Assembly (NCBI GenBank): GCA_963920575.1
Contig: OY986971.1
Span: 3,573,340 to 3,637,339, forward strand
Direction: 5' to 3'
Source of the DNA: Narthecium ossifragum
Taxonomy: Eukaryota; Streptophyta; Magnoliopsida; Dioscoreales; Nartheciaceae
Length of the DNA stretch: 64,000 bases
Part shown: piece by piece, positions 48,968 to 59,964 of the stretch
Layout of the letters: every line of letters starts with the position of its first letter
Position numbering within the stretch: position 1 is the stretch's first letter
Notes under the pieces: model-generated
Seen by the model: only the letters and a program-made list of their open reading frames with translations
What the model was told of the DNA's origin: nothing
Database searches by the model: none
Program-made: the position numbers and the translations under genes

Positions 48968-49539
48968 AAGGTGGTACTATGGTGTTTTCCCCGACAGTCT
49001 CTAAGGATCGGAAGGTGGCCCTTTGACGGATCTTGGGTATGGCGAAGGCAAGAGGGACTTGGCAGTATCTCGGAGCCCCCTTGAGTGGTAAGAGGTTGAA
49101 GGTCAGTGACTTCTCTAGTATGTTGGACAAGCTGGCTGCTCATATACTGAAGTGGCAAGGGAAATTTATTTCTGAAGCGGGTAGGGTGGTACTGATCAAG
49201 GCGGTACTGCAAGCTGTGCCGGCGTTTGTGATGGACACTACGCGTATTCCGGCCTCGATCATTAAGCGTGTTGAGAAGATTTGCCAGGATTTTTTATGGC
49301 AGGGCAGGAGATTAGGGTTTGGAATTGTGGCATGGCACAAGGTGTGTTTGCCTATTGAGGTTGTAGGCCTTGGAGTGCGGAATATGGAGGTCTGGCAAAG
49401 GGCTTTGAAGGCTAGAAGAATGGCTGCTTTGTTACAGGAGGAGGGCTCGGTGTGGTCTCTTATGGCGGGGGCCAAGTACCGGTGGCAGGGCGTCGTGCCG
49501 CAAGTCAGGGCAAGGAGGTCGGCATCTGTCCACTGGAAG
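48968..49539 (+). pseudogene. LINE B, first segment (end of reverse transcriptase)
   Basis: Encodes TMVFSPTVSKDRKVAL, stop, then GTWQYLGAPLSGKRLKVSDF, ILKWQGKFISEAGRVVLIKA and CQDFLWQGRRLGFGIVAWHK, the conserved C-terminal reverse transcriptase/thumb part of plant LINE ORF2. It begins abruptly within the domain, consistent with 5' truncation at insertion, right after the copied ACTCTAA that recurs after its poly(A) tail at 61894-61900. The frame is cut at 49539 by the gypsy LTR. Confidence 0.85.
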
Positions 49540-51800
49540 TGTCGCGCCCCGACCCGCGAAAGCCCAACCGGGTCGGGCGACGCGAACCGGAACCTACAAA
49601 ACGCGGGTTACAAAGCTGGCGAGGGTTCCCTCTAACCTATTGGTTTCCCTAACAAATCACCAAAAGCACCCTCAATTAAAGATAATATAATAATGAAGCC
49701 TCGAACCACAAATTTAAAACTCAAAAAGATTTAATATACACAATCCTCGGAGAGGGGGGAGTTCAAATACAACATCGCTCCCGTAGGAGACTATCTAACA
49801 TAGGATAAAAGCTGTAAAGGATCACCACCTCTCAGACTCCACCTGGCGCCGCTGCACCGCCAACCAACTGCCCGGTAGGGGCCACAGAAGAGGTACTGCC
49901 GCCTGCACCTGCAAAACGCAGCCCGGGTAGGAGTGAGCACTAAGCTCAGTAGTGATCTACACTACGTCACACAGAAGGAAGAGGAAAACGCAACAGTGTC
50001 GCCCTCAAGTAGGACCTGGGTGTATACAGGGGTCCCATAACCCCACCGCGTGTCCCTGAGGCCCAGGGACGGCACTCAGTAACAGGAACAACACTGGCGA
50101 CACTACAGGTCAGCACAGTGGGACACCGGCTACACCTCAGCATCCGACTCAAGGCTGACACGACCTCTACAATCATCAAGCCACAAGTGCACCAGTCATC
50201 TAAGCCTATCATCGAATCGACTGGACACTACAATTCAAACCGAGTCCAAACCACCCAACCCCGGTCCTAGGGCTAAGTCCGAGCTTCCAGCCTCGGGACG
50301 GCGACCCAAAGATCACCCACGCCCTAACCAATGCAACTAATGCACACAACAAGAATGCATGCTATGACATACACAGATAATAGGAAAGGCATGCAACAGT
50401 ATGTCAAGCATCATATAAGTCTACTGGATCGCTGCAGCGGTAACACCAACCGCTGCCAGCCGATCCGCAGCGGGTCCCGGCATTACGACGGTACCGCGAC
50501 CGTCAACCGCGGACTCCTGCAACGGGAAGCAACCCCGAAAACCGTTGATGAACAGCACACAATATAATATTATATTCTGAAATATAATATTATATTCAAA
50601 CACTCAAAACCACTACTTAGGGACTAATTGATCCCGTCGATCCGACATCCAAACGACGTCGTATTCAAGATCCAACTTAGCCACCAGTATGTGTATAAAC
50701 CAGGATCATCATATCCAAAAATCATAATCATCCAACGGTTGGATTAACGGGAAAACGCTAATCAAAATCGTTAATCAAACTAACTTACCCATTAATTGCT
50801 GTAACGCAGCCCTTCAGAAAACAATTCATAAGAAATTGTATATAAATCGGAAAAATATGAAAGAAGATGGAATGGAAATCTAACGAATAGCTCTACGACT
50901 CTTATGTTTATGAAAAGCCATGATCATGTACTTGCCGGCCGGAAAACTCGCCGCAAGCCGGCTGTTTCTCAAGAACAGCAGAAAACCAGAAATCCGAGAC
51001 TAATCTTGCATAAAACCTACTCAACTCTCAACTGATTAACATGAAACTTAAATCAGTTATTCTACAAGGCATAAGAAAACCAACAAAGTAAGGATCAACA
51101 AGATCCAACGGCTAGATCTCAAGAAAACCCGAAATGAACACAGTAGGTATAACCCTACCTAGCTGCGCTTTCCTCGGCAGATTCCCCGCGATTTGATCAC
51201 CAACAAGCCTCCAAACCTCTTCAGGGATCTTCCTCTTGTTGTCAGGAATCCAACGAGCTAAAGAACACCCAATTGGATGGTCGGAGGCGGAAGAACGGAG
51301 ATGGGAAAGTTCGGCTGCCGGAACAGGGGAAGAACAGAGCTCACGGGAGAAGAAGAAAGGAGGAAGAAGAAAAGAGAGGAGAAGAGGAAGAGGAGGGGAA
51401 GAAAAGAGGGGAAAGGGGGAGGGGAAAGCCGGGAAAGAGAGGAAAAAGCTAGGGGAGGGGAGGACTTCTGACAGGGGAGAACGACGGCCAGCGGTGGCCG
51501 TCCTCGGGAAACAGAAAAGCCACCGACGCGATTTCGATCGGTCACTCCAAGGAGCGATCGATCGCTCGCGCCCTGGCTCGATCCCATCACCAAGTCGGAT
51601 CGAGTTCGATCGATCGTCCCAAGGAGCGATCGATCGCTCAAGGGTCGTCAGCTGCCCAAAGGCAAGCTTTCGCGCGCCCGAGCTGGGATCTTCCGATCAT
51701 GGGTCCAACTAGCTGTTCTAAACAAACATTAACACAAACAAGGCCGGTGTGTGCACACGCGGGTGTGAAACAAACCAACAAGGCGCAATTTACCAAATTG
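49540..51800 (-). repeat. 3' LTR of the gypsy element (right boundary approximate)
   Basis: Starts TGTCGCGCC at the LINE junction. It contains the duplicated AT palindrome ATATAATATTATATTC (50562 and 50581), a GA-rich block (51340-51450) and, at 51530-51640, two copies of CCAAGGAGCGATCGATCGCT about 80 bp apart. The element's coding tail resumes at about 51850, so the LTR must end before that. Confidence 0.55.
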
Positions 51801-51847
51801 CACTTGCGGTCTACAACGAGCCACAGGGGTAGAGGGACAGGTTCTCA

Positions 51848-54800
51848 TATCCTATTACCCTTAAAGGAAATCTCGTCCTGAGATTCGATAAGGGTAGGGC
51901 TCGGAACAATAAAACAGCTACACTAGAGGACAGGACAAGAAGTACCTGGAGAAGAAAACAACTGCGGAAACTCCTGCCGCATGCGCGCCTCGCGCTCCCA
52001 AGTGACCTCCTCGGTGTCTCTGTGCCTCCACAGTACCTTGACCAAGGGAATCGTCTTGCCCCGCAAGACCTGATCTGTTACGAGCGGTCTACTCGTGATC
52101 CTCTCGTAATGGGTCTCTACTGCTCCAATCGATCAGAATCGGCCTGATCGGACTTGATTTGAGTCCAATGGGCTGATTTGGCTAGTTAGATCGGATCTGG
52201 CTTGAGCTGGATCGGATGGGACTTGACTGGGTCAAGTTTGAATTGATCTGGATCAGGTTGACCAGGTTCAATTGGCTGGATGTGGCTGGATTGGTTGGTT
52301 GGGCTGGATCTGATTTGGAGTGGCTGAACCGGGTTGATCCAAGGGCTGAGAATCGCCGGAGTAGATCGCCAGCGTAGGGACGGCGTCGGCGGTCGGGATA
52401 CTTCCAGGAAGGGTCGCCTGGAGGTGGGGAAGTGATCAACCGGCTCAGATCTGGGAGATGGGTGGCGGATCGGCCGGATCTGGGGGAGACGGCGGAAGGG
52501 GTTTGGGTTCACCGGCGTCGGGGACGACGGGGAGCTCGGCGGGGCTTGGGACGTCGAGAAGATGGTCGGGAAAGGGTCGTGGGGAGACGAGGAAGGTTTT
52601 AGGATGGGTTATGAGTGATATCTAGGACGGACGCGGGTGATGGCTGTGAGGATGAAGGTCGGGTTTGCCGGGGAAAGCGCCGGAGACGGTGAAGGAGGCG
52701 GTAAGGGTGCTGTCCGGAGTCGTGAGGCTTAGGGGAAGACGATGGAGGGTTTAGGTGGCGACGGGGGTGGCCGGAGAGGGAGAGAACGGCGGACGGCGGT
52801 GAAGCTAGGGTTCGGCTATGGGAGAGAAGAGAGGAAGGAGATGAACAGTGGCGCTGACGTGGCGATGACGTGGAGGAGAGAGAAACTGGCGTGGAGAGAG
52901 AAACACTGGTGGAGGCGGTGCCGGCTGCGGAGAAGATGACCGACGGGGAAGAAGATGGATCTATGGTAGATATCGGGTGGAAGCTATATTATCTCTACTC
53001 CTATGATATTCTACTCCTATGATAATCTATCAACTATTTTTAATCATTCATCTCATGCATTCATCATAACCTAATACAAACTACTAAGGTCCTTTTATAG
53101 ATACATGACAGAGTCCTAATCCACTAGAAATACCCCCTTGCTTAATTAGCAAGTAATAAGGTTTCTGACTCAACTCAACTTCCTAACTCAAAGGGACTCT
53201 TAATTAATTCCTAACCATCAACTAGGACTCAATAAAATACTAATGATAAATACTAATTAAATACTCTAGTTTGAACTAGGGAAGTCCAAGTCAAACTAAG
53301 AAAGAGGTTGAACCAGCTTGGTTCCTCTTCTGGGTTCGGGTCCAGTTGGTCGAGTCGGATCGACTCGTATCATGATCCCTCCGGTCAAGTACCTGAACCG
53401 GCTGCTCAACAAAGCTCACGTCTGCCTCAAGCTCAATGTCATCCACCCTGATGACATGAGACGGGTCTGGGTGATACTTCCTCAGCATCGACACATTGAA
53501 AGTCGGATGCACAGCAGACATGTGCTGAGGAAGATCCAGGCGGTAAGCTACCTCGCCGACCCTCTCTAAGATCTCAAACGGTCCGACAAACCTCGGCGCC
53601 AACTTGCCACCTCTGCCAAACCTGACAGAACCTCTGTACGGCGACGCTCGCAATAACACTAGGTCGCCGACTGCAAACTCCAACGGTCGTCGCCTCTGAT
53701 CTTCATAACTCTTCTGTCGGCTCTGAGCCGTCAGAAGCCTCTGCCTGATCTGCACTAACCTCTCTGACGACTGCCTGACGATGTCTGGACCGGTGAGTGA
53801 AGCCTCTCCAACCTCTGTCCAGCACACTGGGGAACGACACGGCCTACCGTACAACGCCTCGAAAGGTGCTACTCCAAGACTGGACTGGTAGCTGTTGTTG
53901 TAGGCGAACTCCACCAAGGGAACGTGCTCCTCCCAGCTGCCTCCTGCGTCGAGGTGCTCTCAGCATGTCCTCCAGGATCTGGATAGTCCGCTCTGACTGT
54001 CCGTCTGTCTGCGGATGGAATGCCGTACTGAAAGTCAGGAGTGTGCCAACTGCCTCCTGAAAGTCGCGCCAGAACCTGCTGGTGAACCTGGGGTCACGGT
54101 CTGACACGATAGAAACTGGAACTCCGTGTAGTCTGACCACCTTCTTGACGTACAAACTACCCAACCTGTCCGTCGAGTCGGTTACCCGCATAGGCAGGAA
54201 GTGCGCCAATTTGGTCAATCGATCAACGATGACCCAAATCGTGTCATTCCTCCTAGGGGATCTCGGTAGCCCGGTCACGAAGTCCATCGTGATGTGCTCC
54301 CACTTCCACTCAGCTAGTGAAAGCGGCTGAAGTAACCCCGGAGTCCGCTGGTGCTCTGCCTTGACCTTCTGACAGGTAAGGCAGCGCGATACGAACTCCG
54401 TCACTGCCCTCTTCATCCCGCGCCACCAGAACTGTCGCCGAAGATCCTGGTACATCTTGGTGCCGCCGGGACGAACCGCAAAGTGAGAGTGGTGGAACTC
54501 TCGTAGGACGTCGTCTCGAAGAACTGGATCTGCTGGAACTGCTACTCTGCCTCTGAACCGTAGCCCTCCATCTGGCGATACTGTCCAGTCTTCGTCTGCG
54601 CCCTCCGTGCCCGCTGCAGTGCGTAACTCCTCGAGCTCTGGGTCACTGTGCTGTGCCTCTAACACTCTGGCTAGAACTACTGGCATACTCTGCACTGCGT
54701 AGAGGAAGTTGCTGGATCCCCGATCCTCAAACTCGAGCCCCAACTGGCCCGCCGTCTCTAGAGCCTGCCACTGCCGAGCTGACAACCCTGCAACTGCTGC

Positions 54801-56880
54801 TCTGGTGTCTCTCACCTGCCTGCTCAGCGCGTCTGCTACGACGTTTGCCTTACCAGGATGGTAATGCAACGCAAAGTCGTAGTCCTCCAGTAGCTCCATC
54901 CAGCATCGCTGCCTCAGGTTGAGGTCACGTTGGGTGAAAACGTGCCTCAAACTCTTATGGTCCGAGAAGACTGAGAACTTCTCGCCATAGAGATAATGCC
55001 GCCACGTCTTCAGGGCGAAGACCACTGCTGCTAGCTCCAAGTCGTGAGTCGGGTAGTTCCTCTCATGGTTCTTCAGCAGACGAGAACCATAGGAAACTAC
55101 GTGGCCCTCCTGCATGAGGACACACCCCAAACCCTCACCGCTGGCGTCGCAGTAAACACTGTAACCAACACCTCGCTCGGGGACGATCAGCACCGGCGCA
55201 CTGGTCAACCTCGTCCTCAACTCCACGAAGACTCGCTCACAAGCATCATCCCACACGAACGGGACGGCCTTCTGTGTCAGTCTCGTCAACGGTCCGCCAA
55301 CTTTGGAGAAGTCCCGCACGAACCGTCTGTAGTAACCCGCCAGGCCTAAGAAACTACGGACCTCAAACACTGTCCTCGGTCTCTGCCACTGTACCACTGC
55401 CTCGACCTTGACCGGGTCAACTGAGATCCCTGCTGCCGACACCACGTGTCCAAGGAATCCCACCTGTGCGAGCCAGAACTCGCACTTGGAAGCCTTGGCA
55501 TAAAGCCGATGCACCCGAAGTAGCTGCAACACTGTCGCCAAGTGCCGCTCGTGCTCCGCCTCTGACCGGGAGTAGATAAGAATGTCGTCGACGAACAGCA
55601 CCACGAACTCGTCTAGGAAGGGCCGAAAGATCCTCTGCATGAGATCCATGAACGCTGCTGGTGCGTTCGTCAGCCCAAACGGCATCACCACGAACTCGTA
55701 CAGGCCGTATTGGGTCCGAAAAGCCGTCTTCGGGATGTCGCAATCCCGAACCCTCAACTGGTGGTAGCCGGTGCGGAGGTCGATCTTCGAGAACACTGAA
55801 GATCCTCGCAACTGGTCAAACAGATCGTCGATCCTCGGCATCGGATACCGGTTCTTCACCGTCACCCTGTTGAGCCGCCTGTAGTCTATGCAAAGTCGAA
55901 GGGTACCATCCTTCTTCTTTTCAAACAACACTTGCGCCCCCCAGGGAGACATGCTGGGACGGATGAAACCTCTGCTGATAAGCTCGTCTAGCTGAGTCCT
56001 CAACTCACTCTGCTCTGCTGGTGCCATCCTGAAAGCTGGGAGAGAGATTGGTGCGGTACCCGGTACCAGGTCGATCTCAAAATCGACCTCTCTGGGCGGT
56101 GGAAGCCATGGCAACACCTCGGGAAACACGTCGGTGTAGTCGCACATGATCCTGGGGAAACTGCTCTGTTGCACTCCCTCTGACCCAAACAGGGACAGGC
56201 TGGCCAGCAAGGCTGAAAGCTCGCTGCCACGCCTCCTTACACCACAAGCGAAGGAGTCGGCTGAAAACCGATCCCCCAACAACACAAACTGGGTCCCATC
56301 GGGTGTCCAAGCGACCACCCTCCGGCGACCACAGTCGATGATAGCTCGGTACGCTGCTAACCAGTCCATACCGAGTATCACGTCGAAGCCTATCATGTCT
56401 AGCACCCGCAGGTCTAGACAGACACGGAGGCCTCCAACCTCCAAAGAACAAGACCGGCAGACCCGGTCTACCCTGACTGTGCCGCCGATCGGTGAGTCTA
56501 CAGACTGTGCCACCTCTAGCCAACTCGTCTCTAATCCTAGCGATGCCACACACATGCTAGCAATATAGGAATGAGACGTCCCAGAGTCTATCAGCACATC
56601 TACTAAAGAACTAGAAAGCTGAAAGATACCTCTGAGGACGGTTGGCTCTGCCGCTGCCAGCTGGTACTGCTGCGGCTGCTGGTACGGCTGGTAAAGCTGA
56701 ACGGTGTCCGGCTGCTCGCGCGCCGGAAGAGCAAACACGCGCCCCCGCTGACCGCCTCCACCTCTGGAGCGGCCCGGTCCAGCCCCTGACCCGCGCCCAC
56801 TACCGCTCCCCTGCCAGGCACCGGACCCCCCGCCTCTACCGCCCTGCGGCATAGCGCCCCGCGCTCCTTGCATGGGACAG
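51848..56880 (-). pseudogene. Gypsy gag end-pol polyprotein, frameshifted and interrupted
   Basis: Minus-strand domains in order: protease ([19 protein letters not shown] active site), reverse transcriptase ([53 protein letters not shown] with the YVDD-type FVDD box), RNase H ([36 protein letters not shown]) and integrase (HHSHF...[11 protein letters not shown] zinc finger, [46 protein letters not shown]). The first long frame runs from about 56880 to 53950. A one-base-type frameshift near 53950 follows DMLRA, and the frame then resumes as [20 protein letters not shown] to VEQPVQVLDRR at 53385. After the 52102-53372 insertion the tail continues as PLVTDQVLRGKTIPLVKVLW and TEEVTWEREARMRQEFPQLF to about 51950, with DEISFKG near 51860. 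No complete polyprotein remains. Confidence 0.9.
52102..53372. mobile_element. LTR-type insertion inside the gypsy coding tail
   Basis: This 1.27-kb block separates two parts of the gypsy C-terminus. It is flanked by TGATCC on both sides (52096-52101 and 53373-53378), and its right end CGACTCGTATCA resembles the LTR end at about 2800. Its content (GATCGGATCTGG-type repeats, a GC/GA-rich centre at 52370-52960 and an AT-rich tail at 52980-53280) matches regions of the element at 1-2809. Its left end does not start cleanly with TG, so the boundaries are tentative. It may be a solo LTR. Confidence 0.6.
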
Positions 56881-56885
56881 TCCTT

Positions 56886-57619
56886 GCGGAATGGAGATCG
56901 TTGTGGCGGTTGCAAGCATCACCCCGGGTAAGGCATTTCTTGTGGAAGGCATGGCATGGCAGAGTCCCTGTCCGGGAGTTCTTGTGGCGTGCGCGCGTGT
57001 GCTCCGAACGAGAGTGCCCGAGGTGCGGAGCGGCGGTGGAGACGATAGATCATGCGTTGGTGATGTGTGGCTTTGCACAGCAGGTGATCCAGTGGGTTGT
57101 TGGGCGGTGCGATGAGGAAGGGGGCTGGAGCCCAGTGGAGGTCCGGGCGGTCTTGGTGGGTTCTTCTTCCTCCTCGCCGGGTGCTGCCATGCTTAAGTCT
57201 TATATCGCGTACGGGTTGTGGGGGGTCTGGAGAGACAGAAATAGGATTGTCTTTGGGGAAGATGGGGAGCCAACTGCGGAGGTTTTTCGGAGAGCTTGTC
57301 GACTGGCGAAGGAGATCCTCAATGTGTCGCGGCGGCTAGGTGGAGCGTGGCGCATATGGGAGGACGGGGCGTTGGTCGTTCAGGGGGACGCGTCGTGGGA
57401 TCCAAGCTTGAAGGAAGCCGTGGTGGGCGTCGTGGCAGTGAAGGAGGAGGACGGTGGGCTACAGTGGGCGGTTGGTGAGAACGTGGCAGCTTCCTCTGTT
57501 CTTGAGGCGGAGTTGTTGGCGGTCGCCCTTGCGGTGCGTACGGCGGTCAGTAAAGGGGTGAGGAAGATGGTGGTGGAGTCCGATTGTATGGCAGCTGTGG
57601 ATATCCTCGATGGAGGGAG
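56886..57619 (+). pseudogene. LINE B, second segment (zf-RVT and RNase H start)
   Basis: An open frame reads [58 protein letters not shown] (CxxC...HxxxxC zinc motif), LWGVWRDRNRIVFGEDGE, then RNase H: VQGDASWDPSLKEAVVGVVA, VLEAELLAVALAVRTAVSKG and VESDCMAAVDILDGG. It is cut at 57619 by the Athila-like element. Compared with a full ORF2, about 130 residues between the thumb and this point are missing. Confidence 0.88.
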
Positions 57620-57679
57620 TGACACGCCTTGAAAAGTGTCGTTACCTTAACAAGAACGCCAAAATTACAAATTTATAAA

Positions 57680-59696
57680 TCTTTTTGGAAACATGAGATC
57701 TAGATCGACGCTTTTGAGTGCATAAATCTTTCAGAAATTTCGCATAAAACGGAATCTGTTTGATAGCATCCAACAGAGGAAGATTGATATGAACTTTCTT
57801 GAAAACTTCAATCATCTCATCAAGTTTAGAATTTTTCGAAGGACGTGAAGTCGGATCTACCAGGGCCTCAGGAAAAGGAATTTTCGGAACATAGGTCCTA
57901 GGATTCAGTTCAGGCGATGAAGTAGAATCATGAGGAGCAGGAATTGAAGTTTTGGGTAACACCTCATCATCAGATGCATGCAAGTCTCTATCTAATGGCA
58001 CTTGAGAAGTAGATGGAGTTGCAATGAGAGGTTGAGAAGTAGAGTTATGATCTAAACATTCCTCGGCCGATTTTTCAACATTCGCAAAGGTCTTACCACT
58101 ACGAAGAGTCGTAACGGCTTGAACTTGTTCATGAGAAGACTCGATCAAATGTTGACCTCTAGGATTCGGAATAGGTTGACTCGGTAATGTACCTTCTTCC
58201 CTTTTTGACAAAGCGTTAGCTATTTGACATATTTGAGCTTCTAACTTAGCTAATGCTTGAGTATGAGAATGGAGTACTTTGGTAAACTCATCCATAGCTG
58301 GACCTTGGTTCGGTTGGGGAAGAGAAGGTTGGTTTTGAGGTTGTTGAGGTAGCGGCGCTCCATATGACGTGCCTCCCCGAGGTTGAGGCTGTTGAGATTA
58401 ATATGGTCATTGGGAAGGAAAATTTTGAGGAAGCTTATACGGAGGTTGGAATTTAGGAGGAAAACCTGGATTTTGATTGTTCATAGGTGGTCTTGGATTA
58501 AAGGAATCAGGCTGCTGTCCAGGAGTTTTCCAAGAGAAGTTAGGATGATGACGCAGGCCAGGATTATAAGTATTGGAGTAAGGATCAAAAGCTGGCTTGG
58601 AATGATTATAGATTGTGTTGATATGTTCCTGAACTAGTTCAGGATAATGAGGAGCTAAATAACAATCAGTAATACCATGGCCAGCAGTAGAACATAAGAA
58701 ACATACATCTGCAGTATAAGATGGCATTGACGGATTTGAAGGATTTGAAGATGCAACTTGATTGACTGATTGATTTAAGACTTGATCCAGTTTCCTACTC
58801 AGGGCATCTACTTGTTGGGCTAAACGAGCTGATTCATTCAATTCCAGAGTACCTCTAGACTTAGCTTGATTGGATGAATCTCGGGTATTCCTAGAAGAGG
58901 AAGCATGATGTTGAGAATTCTCCGCTAACCTCTCAAAAAGCCTCCATGAATCATCAAGAGGATTCGTAATAAACACTCCTCCACAGCCGGCATCAATAGT
59001 CATTTGATGTCTCTCCTTAAGACCATTATAAAAATTCTCTATGATAGCCCATTGAGGGAATTGATGGTGAGGACACTTCCTAAGGAGTTCCCTATATCTA
59101 TCCCATGCTTCATGAAAAAGTTCATCATCAGCTTGTTTGAAAGATGAAATTTCTTTCCTAAGATCACTGGTCTTGGTAATCGGGAAGAACTTAGAAAGAA
59201 ATTGAGTCTGTAATTGAGGCCAGGTTGTGATGGATCTAGGCTCTAAAGATGACAACCAATATTTAGCCTTGCCCTTAAGAGTAAAAGGAAAAAGTTTCAA
59301 CCTCCAAGCATCTTCAGTAAAATTATTAACCTTAACAGTAGAACTAATCAAAATGAACTCCTCAATATGGTTATAAGGATCTTCATGAGCTAACCCATGA
59401 AAAGCAGGAAGGGATTGCAAAAATTGAGGCTTAATCTCATAATGAGCAGCTCCTATGACAGGCGGCTGAATGCATGAATTTGAAGTAAATGAAGTAGGAA
59501 TGTAAAAATCTTTCATATTCATGCGGCCTTGATCTTCGTGATGGGTCGGATTTTTCTCATGATCATGATGATCATCTAAGTTATGATTCTCCATGGATGA
59601 ATCAGGTGAAATATTCACAGGTCTAAGCAATGCAGCACGAGAATTCAAGAATTCTTGTAATGTAATATTTAAATCTGAATCTTCACTAACATTCAT
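57680..59696 (-). pseudogene. Athila-like gag with in-frame stops
   Basis: First part 59696-58407 (MNVSEDSDLNITLQEF start; QSLPAFHGLAHEDPYNHIEE, LFPFTLKGKAKYWLSSLEPR, WPQLQTQFLSKFFPITKTSD, FKQADDELFHEAWDRYRELL, a Retrotrans_gag domain; a CFLCSTAGHGITDC zinc-knuckle-like motif). After stop codons near 58385-58405 the second part (58295-57680) continues with FTKVLHSHTQALAKLEAQIC and NLPLLDAIKQIPFYAKFLKD. The sequence then runs into LTR remnant instead of protease. Family placement is by motif memory; the primer site supports it. Confidence 0.85.
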
Positions 59697-59940
59697 CCAT
59701 ATACCACATCACCAGAACAACCAAGGTTTAGAGATACAAACAGTGCTATCTCGGTGAAGCCTTGACCGATGCTCCTTCTCCGCTTGGAAGGTGCTTCGTC
59801 AAAGTCCCTAACGCACGATCAAAAAGATAGGAAATATTAGCACTGGTACTATTTTTGGTCTTTTATATAATAAACGACAGAAATAAAGATAACTAATTGA
59901 AATAAAACTACACTAGGCAATTAATCTCAATAAACCGTGA

Positions 59941-59958
59941 TCCCCGGCAACGGCGCCA
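59941..59958 (-). other. Primer binding site (tRNA-Asp type)
   Basis: The minus strand reads TGGCGCCGTTGCCGGGGA, the primer site usual in Athila-group elements. It lies 6 bp from the LTR edge at 59965. Confidence 0.8.
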
Positions 59959-59964
59959 AAATTC

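Larger units (their letters stand above)
49540..56885 (-). mobile_element. Ty3/gypsy element (Tekay/Del-like), minus orientation, 5' end missing, inserted in LINE B
   Basis: The plus-strand left edge is an LTR start (TGTCGCGCCCCGACCC at 49540) abutting the LINE B frame. On the minus strand the order is zinc knuckle end, protease, reverse transcriptase, RNase H, integrase and a C-terminal tail, giving the Ty3/gypsy order. At the right edge the element stops inside gag, at the end of the CCHC knuckle (KDCP), so gag and the 5' LTR are gone. LINE B also lacks about 130 residues at that junction, so one deletion probably removed both. The 3' LTR ends somewhere near 51.7-51.85 kb; I could not fix its exact boundary. 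Confidence 0.85.

Noticed and set aside
53291..53385. Continuation of the gypsy polyprotein after VLDRRD as a novel C-terminus
   Set aside because: The extra residues come from the inserted LTR-type sequence; the true tail resumes to the left of 52102.
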